From Verrucomicrobiales bacterium (GTDB taxonomy: Bacteria > Verrucomicrobiota > Verrucomicrobiia > Limisphaerales > UBA9464): 44,410 bases of DNA. Positions 9,109-17,800 of the stretch are shown here, in pieces. The DNA is taken from assembly GCA_005801385.1 (NCBI GenBank), contig SYEM01000119.1:1-44410 (forward strand), written 5' to 3'. Position numbers and translations under genes: made by a program. Below the pieces are notes generated by a model. The model was not told the DNA's origin. It did no database searches and was given only the letters and a program-made list of their open reading frames with translations. The stretch's first letter is position 1, and each line of letters starts with the position of its first letter.

Positions 9109-10533
9109 ATGAGAACCCCCATCCTCCTCCCCGCCCTTGCGGCCGTCGTCCTGTCCCTGCCCCTCTGCGCGGCGGACCCGACACCGTCGACCGGACAGCC
9201 CCCCGCCGCCTTTGCGCCGGTCGCAGCCGGAAATCCCCTGGCATCGATGTGGAACGACCCCGAATTCCAGCGCCGCATGCTGGGCAGCTACGGGATGAAG
9301 TCGGAGATCGAGCCGCGCATGACGCCCGACGAGCAGGCCGTGTATCGCGACAAGATCGTGCCCGCGCTCCGTGGTGGGGCCAAGGCCGCCATCGACCTGC
9401 TCAAGGACCGAGCCAAGCCGGGTTCGACCGCGCAGTTCGACTTCGCCCTGGGCAACGTCTACTTCCAAAACGACGACCTCACCAACGCCATCACATCGTT
9501 CGAGGCCGCCATCGGGAAGTTCCCCGACTTTCTCCGCGCCCAGAAGAACCTCGGGTTCGCCTACCTCCGCACCGGCCAGTTCGAGAAGGCCGTGCAGCCC
9601 TTGTCGAAGACCATCTCCCTAGGCGGACCGGACGGAAAGGTGTTCGGGTTCCTCGGCTACTGCTACGGCAACCTGGGCCGCAATGCCTCGGCCCTGGGAG
9701 CCTACCAGCAGGCCCTACTGTTCGAGCCCGACAACCTCGACTTCAAGCTCGGCCTGGTGAAGAGCGCGATCGGCCTCGGGTCCTACGACCAAGCGCTGGC
9801 GCTTCTCGACGAGGTCCTGCAGCAGCATCCCGAACGCGACGCTCTCTGGGCCCTGCAGGCCAATGTGTTCGTGCAGAAGGGCCAGATGGACAAGGCCGCG
9901 GTGTCGCTCGAGATGCTACGGCGCCTCGGCAAGGCCACCCCCGCCCAGCTCCTGATGCTGGGGGACCTGTATCTGAACCAGGAGGCCCGGGACCTGGCCC
10001 TCGGCGCCTACAATGAGGCGGTTGAGAAAGGACCAGGAGCCAACCTGCCGAAGGCCCTGCGGGCGGCCGACATCCTCGCCTCGCGCAGCGCGTTCAAGGA
10101 GGCCTCCGACCTGCTCAAGAAGATCCGCTCCACGTCCGGGTCCGCCCTGACCGGCAACGACGAGCTCAGGTGGTACAAGCTTTCGGCCAAGGTGGCGCTC
10201 GGAACCGGGGACGGCACCAAGGCCATGGAGATGCTCGAGGGCGTCATCCAGAAGAACCCTCTCGACGCCGAGGCGTTGATCATGGCCGGCGACTACTACG
10301 CCCGGAACGGCCAGCCCGAGAAGGCGCTGTTCCGTTACGAGACCGCCGGAAAGATCGATGGGTTCGAAGCCGATTCCCTCGTCAAGCAGGCGCAGCTGAT
10401 GGTCTCCACCCGGAAGTACGAGCCGGCCCTCGAACTCCTGCGCAAGGCCCAGAAGGTGAAGCCCCGGGACAACGTCCAGCGCTACCTCGAGCGGGTCGAA
10501 CAGGTCGCCCGCAACGCGAGCCGCCGGTCCTGA
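9109..10533 (+). CDS. Secreted TPR-repeat protein
   Basis: 474 aa, signal peptide, multiple TPR units (FALGNVYFQNDDLTNAITSFEAAIGKFPDFLRAQKNLGFAYLRTGQFEKAV...). Confidence 0.85.
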   Translation: MRTPILLPALAAVVLSLPLCAADPTPSTGQPPAAFAPVAAGNPLASMWNDPEFQRRMLGSYGMKSEIEPRMTPDEQAVYRDKIVPALRGGAKAAIDLLKDRAKPGSTAQFDFALGNVYFQNDDLTNAITSFEAAIGKFPDFLRAQKNLGFAYLRTGQFEKAVQPLSKTISLGGPDGKVFGFLGYCYGNLGRNASALGAYQQALLFEPDNLDFKLGLVKSAIGLGSYDQALALLDEVLQQHPERDALWALQANVFVQKGQMDKAAVSLEMLRRLGKATPAQLLMLGDLYLNQEARDLALGAYNEAVEKGPGANLPKALRAADILASRSAFKEASDLLKKIRSTSGSALTGNDELRWYKLSAKVALGTGDGTKAMEMLEGVIQKNPLDAEALIMAGDYYARNGQPEKALFRYETAGKIDGFEADSLVKQAQLMVSTRKYEPALELLRKAQKVKPRDNVQRYLERVEQVARNASRRS

Positions 10534-10564
10534 GCCGGCACGACCGTCCCACCCCACCTTCCTT

Positions 10565-13459
10565 GTGGATCCCATCCTCTCCAAGGCCCGCCTCGGCTGG
10601 GCACTGACCCTGTTGCTGCTGGTCTGGAGCGTGTCGACGGTGCGCGCCCAGGAGACCGGAACCTTGTCCGGAACGGTCGTGAACAGCTGGGACGGCCGTC
10701 CCCTGCCCGGGGTGATCATCACCGTGCGGGGCACCGTGCTGGCCACCACCTCCGACGCCACGGGCCGGTATCGCCTCGAAGGCGTTCCCGCCGGAGAGCA
10801 CAGCGTCCGCTTCAGCAAATCCGGCTTCGCTCAGGCCACCGCCACCGGGGTTCGGGTAGCTCCTGGACTTGTCCGTGAATTGCCCGGCGCGCTGCGCCCC
10901 GAGTTCTTCGAGATGGAGGAGTACGAGGTCACGGCCGAGGAGTTCCAGGTCGAGGCCCTCGAGATCATCGAGCAACGGCAAGCCTCGACCTCCTTCATCG
11001 ACGCCATCAGCTCGGAGCAGTTCCGGCGACTGGGAGTGACCGACGCCGCCCAGATCATCACCAAGCTTCCGGGCACCACGGTGGTCGACGGCAAGTTCGC
11101 TGTCATCCGCGGTCTGAGCGACCGCTACAACATCACCCAGCTGAACGGGGCCCAGATCCCGACCGCAGATCCCTACCGGCAGGGGGCTCCGCTCGACATC
11201 ATCCCAGCCTCCATGATCCGGGAGATCTCCGTGAGCAAGACCTTCACGCCCGATCTGCCCGGAGGGTTTGCGGGTGGCCTGGCGAACGTCATCACCAAGT
11301 CGTTCCCGGACAAGTTCTTCCTGCAGATCGAGCTGAACCTCGAATACAACACCCAGGCGACGTTCAACCCGAACTTCATCTCCTACCCAGGGAGCGAATA
11401 CGACTGGGCGGGCTTTGGGGAGTCGACCCGGTCCCTGCCCGCGGTGCTGAACGGCCAGACCGGATCCACACTGCGCCGGCCACCCCGTGCGCCGGCCAAC
11501 CAGACCCCGGCCCAGGCCCAGCAGCGGGCCAACCAGGCGAACCTCCTCCAGGACGCACTCGGTTCGTTCCAGGACTACACCTTCGCCGGAACGCCCAAGG
11601 CTCCGCCCATGAACTACGGGGGCAACTTCTCCGTGGGCGACACCATCGATCTCAACGGACACGACTTCGGCTACTTCGTCGGCGGCGTCTACCGGCGACG
11701 TTGGACCTTCTACGACGACGGGATCCAGGCCCGCTACAGACCGATAGGGGTCGACACCATCGCCCCCTATCGTCAGCTCAAGGACACCCGCGGAGTGATG
11801 GAGGCCACCTGGGCGAATGTGATCAACCTCGCCTACGAGATCATCCCGGAGGATCACACCATCGGGTTCACCTTCTATTGGAACCAGAACGGCGAGGACA
11901 CGACCCGGCGCCAGGTGGGGACCATCGAGAACTTCGAACAGACGGTGGACCTGAACACGCTCCAATGGATCCAGCGCCAAGTGCACGCATTTCAGATCCG
12001 TGGCGACGACCATTTCGAGGAGTTCCTGGACCTCAAGTCTGACTGGCTGATCTCGATCGCCAACACGACCCAGGACGAACCGGACCTCCGCTATTTCAAC
12101 TACGCGTACCAGCCGGATGGATCCAACCCGGTGTTCTCGAACTCGATCCCCGAGCCGATCTTCCCCACGCGATTCTACCGCAACATCAACGAGGACAGCA
12201 TCTGGGCGGCGCTGAACAACAAGATCCCGTTTAAGCAGTGGTCGGGTGAGGAATCATTCGTGAAGTTTGGTGGGGCCTACAGCGGCTCCGAGCGCCAGTT
12301 CGAGGAGCAGACCTTCCAGTTCGCCGGCACCACGGCCTGGGGCGAGCCGCCGACGCCGAACAACTACTTCACCCCGTCCAACCTCCGCTACACCCCCCAG
12401 ACCACCTCGCGCGGGACCAACTATGTGTTCGACCGCTGGTTCCAGGAGGGCATCTCTCCCGCCACCTACACGGGCACCCAGGAAATCCCGGCGGGCTACT
12501 CGATGGTCGAGCTGCCGGTCGCCGAAAGCTGGAAGGTCGTCGGAGGCGCCCGGCTCGAGAACACCACGATGTCGATCCGAGGCGACGGCGGGGCCGCCGG
12601 CTCCACGAATTCCCTGATCAACCAGCTGAACCTGATGCCCGCCATCAGCGGCACCTACTCGATCCGTTCCAACATGAACCTCCGGGCCAGCTTCAGCCAG
12701 ACCGTCGCCCGGCCCTCCTATCGGGAGATCGCGCCCTACCGGTCCTACGACACGACCGGCGACGAGATCATCCAGGGCAACCCCGGCCTGAGGATGACCG
12801 ACATCAACAACTACGACGTCCGCTGGGAATGGTACCCGAAGCCAGGCGCCGTTCTCTCGGTGAGCGGCTTCTACAAGCAGCTGCAGAACCCGATCGAGAA
12901 GGTCGCCCTGACCTTCGGCGGCGGCATCGTGACGTTTGAGAACCGCCAGGAGGCACAGCTCTATGGCTTGGAATTCGAGGCCAACAGCAAGCTGGACTTC
13001 CTCGATGACTCCCTCGAGGAGTTCCTCGTCGGGTTCAATTTCGCCTTCATCCAGTCCGAGGTCGAGCTCACCGCCACGGAGTACGCCAACGAGCGGGTCC
13101 TCTTTCCGAACGTGTCGAAGACCCGTCCCCTCTACGACCAGTCGCCGTGGATCGTGAACTACGACCTCACCTACGATCGGAAGGCCTCGGGAACGACCGC
13201 CACCATCTCGCTCGGAGCCGCAGGACCCTACATCTACATCGTCGACCGGGCCGGTCCCGACGTCTACGAGTTCCCGCCGATCCAGCTCAACTTCGTCGTG
13301 ACCCAGCGCCTCTCGGAACACTGGAAGATGCGCCTCACGGCCCGGAATCTCCTGAATCCCGAGACGATCCGTTCCTACGGCGAGGAAGCCGGGGGCCCCA
13401 TCTACGCCTCCTCGACCGTCGGCGTGAACATCGCCCTCACCCTGACGTTCGAGTACTGA
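10565..13459 (+). CDS. TonB-dependent outer-membrane receptor with N-terminal carboxypeptidase-regulatory-like domain
   Basis: 964 aa; GTLSGTVVNSWDGRPLPGVIITVRG...VPAGEHSVRFSKSGF domain, plug (DAAQIITKLPGTTVVDGKFAVIRGLSDRYNITQLNGAQIP...TPDLPGGFAGGLANVITK), C-terminal barrel ending LTLTFEY; GTG start. Confidence 0.9.
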   Translation: MDPILSKARLGWALTLLLLVWSVSTVRAQETGTLSGTVVNSWDGRPLPGVIITVRGTVLATTSDATGRYRLEGVPAGEHSVRFSKSGFAQATATGVRVAPGLVRELPGALRPEFFEMEEYEVTAEEFQVEALEIIEQRQASTSFIDAISSEQFRRLGVTDAAQIITKLPGTTVVDGKFAVIRGLSDRYNITQLNGAQIPTADPYRQGAPLDIIPASMIREISVSKTFTPDLPGGFAGGLANVITKSFPDKFFLQIELNLEYNTQATFNPNFISYPGSEYDWAGFGESTRSLPAVLNGQTGSTLRRPPRAPANQTPAQAQQRANQANLLQDALGSFQDYTFAGTPKAPPMNYGGNFSVGDTIDLNGHDFGYFVGGVYRRRWTFYDDGIQARYRPIGVDTIAPYRQLKDTRGVMEATWANVINLAYEIIPEDHTIGFTFYWNQNGEDTTRRQVGTIENFEQTVDLNTLQWIQRQVHAFQIRGDDHFEEFLDLKSDWLISIANTTQDEPDLRYFNYAYQPDGSNPVFSNSIPEPIFPTRFYRNINEDSIWAALNNKIPFKQWSGEESFVKFGGAYSGSERQFEEQTFQFAGTTAWGEPPTPNNYFTPSNLRYTPQTTSRGTNYVFDRWFQEGISPATYTGTQEIPAGYSMVELPVAESWKVVGGARLENTTMSIRGDGGAAGSTNSLINQLNLMPAISGTYSIRSNMNLRASFSQTVARPSYREIAPYRSYDTTGDEIIQGNPGLRMTDINNYDVRWEWYPKPGAVLSVSGFYKQLQNPIEKVALTFGGGIVTFENRQEAQLYGLEFEANSKLDFLDDSLEEFLVGFNFAFIQSEVELTATEYANERVLFPNVSKTRPLYDQSPWIVNYDLTYDRKASGTTATISLGAAGPYIYIVDRAGPDVYEFPPIQLNFVVTQRLSEHWKMRLTARNLLNPETIRSYGEEAGGPIYASSTVGVNIALTLTFEY

Positions 13460-13464
13460 CCAGT

Positions 13465-14727
13465 ATGGGGGCTTGGGACTGGAACGGACGGCCCCATCCG
13501 CGGTTGCCCGGGGACCAGTCCACGGCACCTTGCAGCTCCATGCTTTCCGGTTCCAGCCGTCGCACCGCCGTCTGTCCTTGGTCAGGACACGTCACCCACC
13601 AGCCGGTGCGATCACCCAACGGAGGTCCATCGGGATGCCCTGAGGACCCAGGTCGCGCAGCGGCACGGTTCATCGAGAATCACGCCCTCGAGACGGGAAT
13701 CGCCGGGACTGCAACGGCTGCGGCACGCATGGAGGACGTCTGCCGGGAAATGCAGGCCACCGGCACCTACACCCACACGGCGTCCGAACTCGAGTGGGCG
13801 GGTCGCGTGGCGTGGCGGAACAGCACCCGTTGCGTCGGGCGCCTCTTCTGGAAATCCCTGCGGGTCATCGACGCCCGGGAGGCGATCACCCCGGAACAGC
13901 AGGAAAAGGCGATCCGGCGACACCTTCGTCTGGCGACCCACGACGGGGCGATTCGGCCAGTGATGACCGTTTTCCCACCCGAGAAAACCGGCAGACCTGG
14001 GCCTCGGATCCGAAACCATCAGCTCATCCAGTACGCCTGGTGGGAGGATCTTGGCGTCGGCGACCGGGCAAACGCCGAACTCACCCGCTTCCTGATCGGG
14101 AAGGGCTGGCAACCGCCGGCAACCCGGGGCGCCTTTGATGTCCTGCCCGTCTGGATCCAGACCCCGGGTGGACCTGGTGTCCTGATTCCCTGGCATCCGG
14201 AGGAGGTCCTGCGCGTCGACATCCGTCATGGTCGACATCCGTCACTGGAGCAACTGAACTGGAGCTGGCATGCGGTGCCAGCCCTGAGCGATTTCCGGCT
14301 CGAGGCCGGCGGCATCGTCTATCCCACCGCGCTCTTCAATGGCTGGTACATGGGGACCGAGATCGGCGCGCGCAACCTGGTCGATCCCGATCGCTATGAC
14401 GGGCTCGGCGCCCTCGGTCGCGTCCTGGGGCTCGACCAGTCCCGCGAGGACACCCTGTGGCGAGACGAGGCCCTCGTGGTGTTGAACCAGGCGGTGCTCG
14501 AGAGCTTCTCGAAGGCTGGGGTCACCATGATCGACCACCACACCGCCACCACGGATTTCATGAAGTTCTGCGATCGTGAACAACGATCCGGCCGGGAAGT
14601 CCAGGCGGACTGGTCTTGGATGATCCCGCCCATCAGCCCCGCCGCCACCGCGGTATGGAACGCCGACTGGCCGAACCGGGAACAGGATCCCCGCCTCGCC
14701 CAGAACGCGTCGATGACAGGTCCCTGA
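13465..14727 (+). CDS. nos: Bacterial nitric oxide synthase, oxygenase domain only
   Basis: Heme-thiolate motif AGRVAWRNSTRCVGRLFW (Cys codon 13831-13833), LPAxxxFRLEAGGIVYPTALFNGWYMGTEIGARNLVDPDRY substrate/heme region, MIDHHTATTDFMKFC and ADWSWMIPPISPAATAVW pterin-region motifs. Start uncertain: ATG 13465, ATG 13540 or GTG 13606. Confidence 0.93.
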   Translation: MGAWDWNGRPHPRLPGDQSTAPCSSMLSGSSRRTAVCPWSGHVTHQPVRSPNGGPSGCPEDPGRAAARFIENHALETGIAGTATAAARMEDVCREMQATGTYTHTASELEWAGRVAWRNSTRCVGRLFWKSLRVIDAREAITPEQQEKAIRRHLRLATHDGAIRPVMTVFPPEKTGRPGPRIRNHQLIQYAWWEDLGVGDRANAELTRFLIGKGWQPPATRGAFDVLPVWIQTPGGPGVLIPWHPEEVLRVDIRHGRHPSLEQLNWSWHAVPALSDFRLEAGGIVYPTALFNGWYMGTEIGARNLVDPDRYDGLGALGRVLGLDQSREDTLWRDEALVVLNQAVLESFSKAGVTMIDHHTATTDFMKFCDREQRSGREVQADWSWMIPPISPAATAVWNADWPNREQDPRLAQNASMTGP

Positions 14728-14785
14728 ACCCCTGTTTCCCCTCCTCCACTCCGCGTTCCATCCATCAGACGCGGGACCCCGGCAC

Positions 14786-14818
14786 GAAAAAGGGGCCGGG
14801 CATTGCTGCCCGGCCCCT
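14786..14818 (-). terminator. Rho-independent terminator for the minus-strand LamG gene, between convergent nos and LamG gene
   Basis: Perfect 12-bp stem AGGGGCCGGGCA (14791-14802), TTGC loop, TGCCCGGCCCCT (14807-14818); read on the minus strand it is followed by a T run. Confidence 0.85.
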
Positions 14819-14838
14819 GTGTTTGGATCAGACCGACC

Positions 14839-17800
14839 TCAGTTCGAAGCGCGATAGAACCGGACCTGAGACCCAACAGGGATCGTGTACGGGCTGGTCG
14901 CACCCGGGACATCCTTGAAGGTCCCAGTCAACGAATCGGCCTCCTGGAGCTTGCCGGTGAAGGTCACCGTCGAGCCTTGGATGCTCACAGCGGGCTTCAC
15001 CGGAGCATCGCCACGGGGTGCCACGCTAGTTCCGATACGGATGCGCTGGACCGAGTAGTTCGACGGATTCTGCTGGCCCTCGAGATCCGTCCCGAGGAAC
15101 CCGTTCCCGCCGTACGCATTGTTCGGCGGCGCGCCGGATCCGGTGTCGCTCATCGTGGAGAACCCGAAGATCAGCTGACTGCTCAGCGGCAGCGCCTTCG
15201 GCCCGTCCAGCAGCGCCCACTCACGGCCGTCGTACGAGACGAAGAACGTGAAGTCGTTGCCGGCGCGCTTGATACGGAGCCACCGCGAGGACAACGGCGA
15301 GCTCTCCGGATCCGGAGTGCCCGCGGCGTCGATCGCGCGCTGGTCGAGGTCGTAGCCCTTGATGCCACCGATCGGCGTGGTCCAGGCGAAGCCCGGGTTG
15401 CCGTTGCCGTATCCCGCACCCGGCTCCTCGCGGAAGAGCGGGATGCCGGCACGGTTCGGGGCCGACCCCTCGATGTACGTGGTGTTGGCCACCATCGCCA
15501 CCTTGGTGCCGTCCTGCGTATACTGCTGACCCGGGAGATACTCCGCCTCACGGAGCATCAGGCCGGAGTTGGCCCATGCCGCGGTGTTGGCCGGACGATC
15601 GTTGCGGCTGACCTCCACCGTGACCTCGAAGTCGCCTACAAGCGGCACGCCGCTGACGTAGTGGACATAGTCGCCGGGGTTCCAGGCATTGGAACCGCCG
15701 CCGATGATCTCGATCTCGGTCTCCGTGGAGCCGGAGGCCACAGCAACCGCCTGGCCGATCCGGTACGGATCGTCACCCGCGGTCCGGACATCCGGATTGC
15801 CGCTCTGGATGAGGCCGATGTCGGTCGACTTCCAGGCCGACGAGCGGCCGGTGACCTTCGATCCGGCCGGCAGCTGGTTGCCGGCTGCATCGGTCACGTT
15901 GTTGACCGTGACGTCGAACGTGTCGGCGGTGAGGCCATTGACGGTGAGGTACACCGAATCGCCACCGATGCCGCCCTGGACGGCGGTCACGGTGCCCTGG
16001 CTGATCGAATAGTTTGCCGCCACCAGCGCGCCCGAAGAGGCGACCGGCTCGGAGAACTTCACGCCGACGACCTTCTTGCCCATGGTCGCGGCCGAAACCA
16101 GTGACGGGGCGACGTTGTCGTTCAGGACCGTCTTGCCGTAGTTCGAGAACCCAACCGTGGCCAGGTTCTTGCCACCGGTCTGGTCCGCGGAGTTATAGCT
16201 CGCGGAGAACGCGTAGGCGCCCACCAGGAGCTTCTCAGGCCACTCCTGCCAGCGCTGGCCAACGAGGGCCCAGCTGCTGCCATCGGTGCCGACATAGGCG
16301 GCGAACCAGTTGCCGACACGACGCAACCGGATCCACTGGCTCGGTAGGGTCTTGTCGACTCCGCCGTAGGACCGGCCGAACGAGGTGTAGTTCTGGGCGG
16401 CAGCAGCCCGGCCAATCGCGCGAACCTCGTTCACACCCTTGGGATTGCCCACGTTGACCAGGAACGACGGGCTCAGGGCGTTGAGTGCCCATCGTGCCTG
16501 CAGTCCGCCGGACGCCCAGGCATCGACCGGATCCGTCACCGGACCGCTGGTCACGCTGGTCACCTTGGTGCTGATGTCGAAGTCGCCCAGGATCTCCTCA
16601 TACGCGAACTGCTGAACGTCGCCTGGCTGGTCGACGTTCGATGCGGCCGCCCAGGCCACGAGTCCAGGTCCGGCCACGGTCATCGACCCCGGCCCACCGA
16701 AGGTCACTGAACCGGCCGGCAGCTCCACCGGCAGGGCTTCGGTCGGCTTGATCAGGGCGGTCTTGAGGGCATCACCGACAGTGGCCGCGGTGTAATGGGC
16801 CTTCGCCTGGGCCGCCGTGAGGGCCTTGTTGTAGACGGCCACTTCATCGATGGAACCGGTGAAGTTGTCCGCCCAACCCTCGCCGGTCGACCCGATCGCC
16901 CAGTCGCCATCGGGGACGGCGACCGCACCCACGGCATCCGCCTGGCTGGCGACCTGGGTTCCATTGCGGTAGAGGCGCCAGGTGGTGCCGTCATAGACAC
17001 CCACCAGGTGGATCCAGTTGCCGGAGCCGAGGTCGGACCCCACAGGAGCCCGGACTCCGTGGAAGCCGGCGCTATCGGTGGAGCCGAGGACATACTCGGA
17101 GCCGTTCTCGATGCGGAGGGAAACCTCGTTGGGGCTCAGGAGTGAGCCGGCAAGGGTGATGCCCGCCTCGCCGGGGGAGGCGAAGTCGGACTGGAGGGCC
17201 GGACCATGGGAGAGGATGCGCGCGACAGCCCCCTGGGCGGCATCCGGCTTGACCCAGGCCTCGAGACTGATCTGACCCGAGAAGTTGAGGGAAGCAGGGT
17301 TGTTGAGGGAGACGAAGTTGCGATCGGTGATGGGCACCGCGGCATTTTCGCCCGTGAAGCCAGGCCCAGTGACGCCTGGGGCGGTATTCGCGCCATTCAC
17401 CATGACACCCTCTGCGAGGGACCCAACGAAGCCGCTGTTGCCGGCAGAGGCGCTGGCCGGCTCATTGAACCGGAGATAGAGCGGCGGCAGGGTGACACGC
17501 TCCTTGGTCTGGTCGGGCGAGTTGTTCGCATCGAACCCAGCGGTGTAGACGAGGGACTCGTAGGGCTTTGCCGGGTTGCGGGTCTTGCCAGCCTCATAGT
17601 GGGCCGCGATTTGCTCGGGCTTGAGGACGTAGTTGTTGTAGAACGCTATCTCGTCGATGCCTCCCTCGAAGGGGTTCGAGCCGATGCCGGAGGCCAGGTT
17701 GTAGGCACCGATGCCGAGATCGGCGGGGACGCCCACGGGCTTGCCCTGCCCTTCCTCGGGAACGGCCCGGTTGGCGGCGTAGAGGGCGTTCTCATTGCGG

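Noticed and set aside
10382-12013. 543-aa minus-strand ORF antisense to TPR/TBDR genes (also 12254-13528 -)
   Set aside because: Shadow ORF of well-supported TonB-dependent receptor coding sequence
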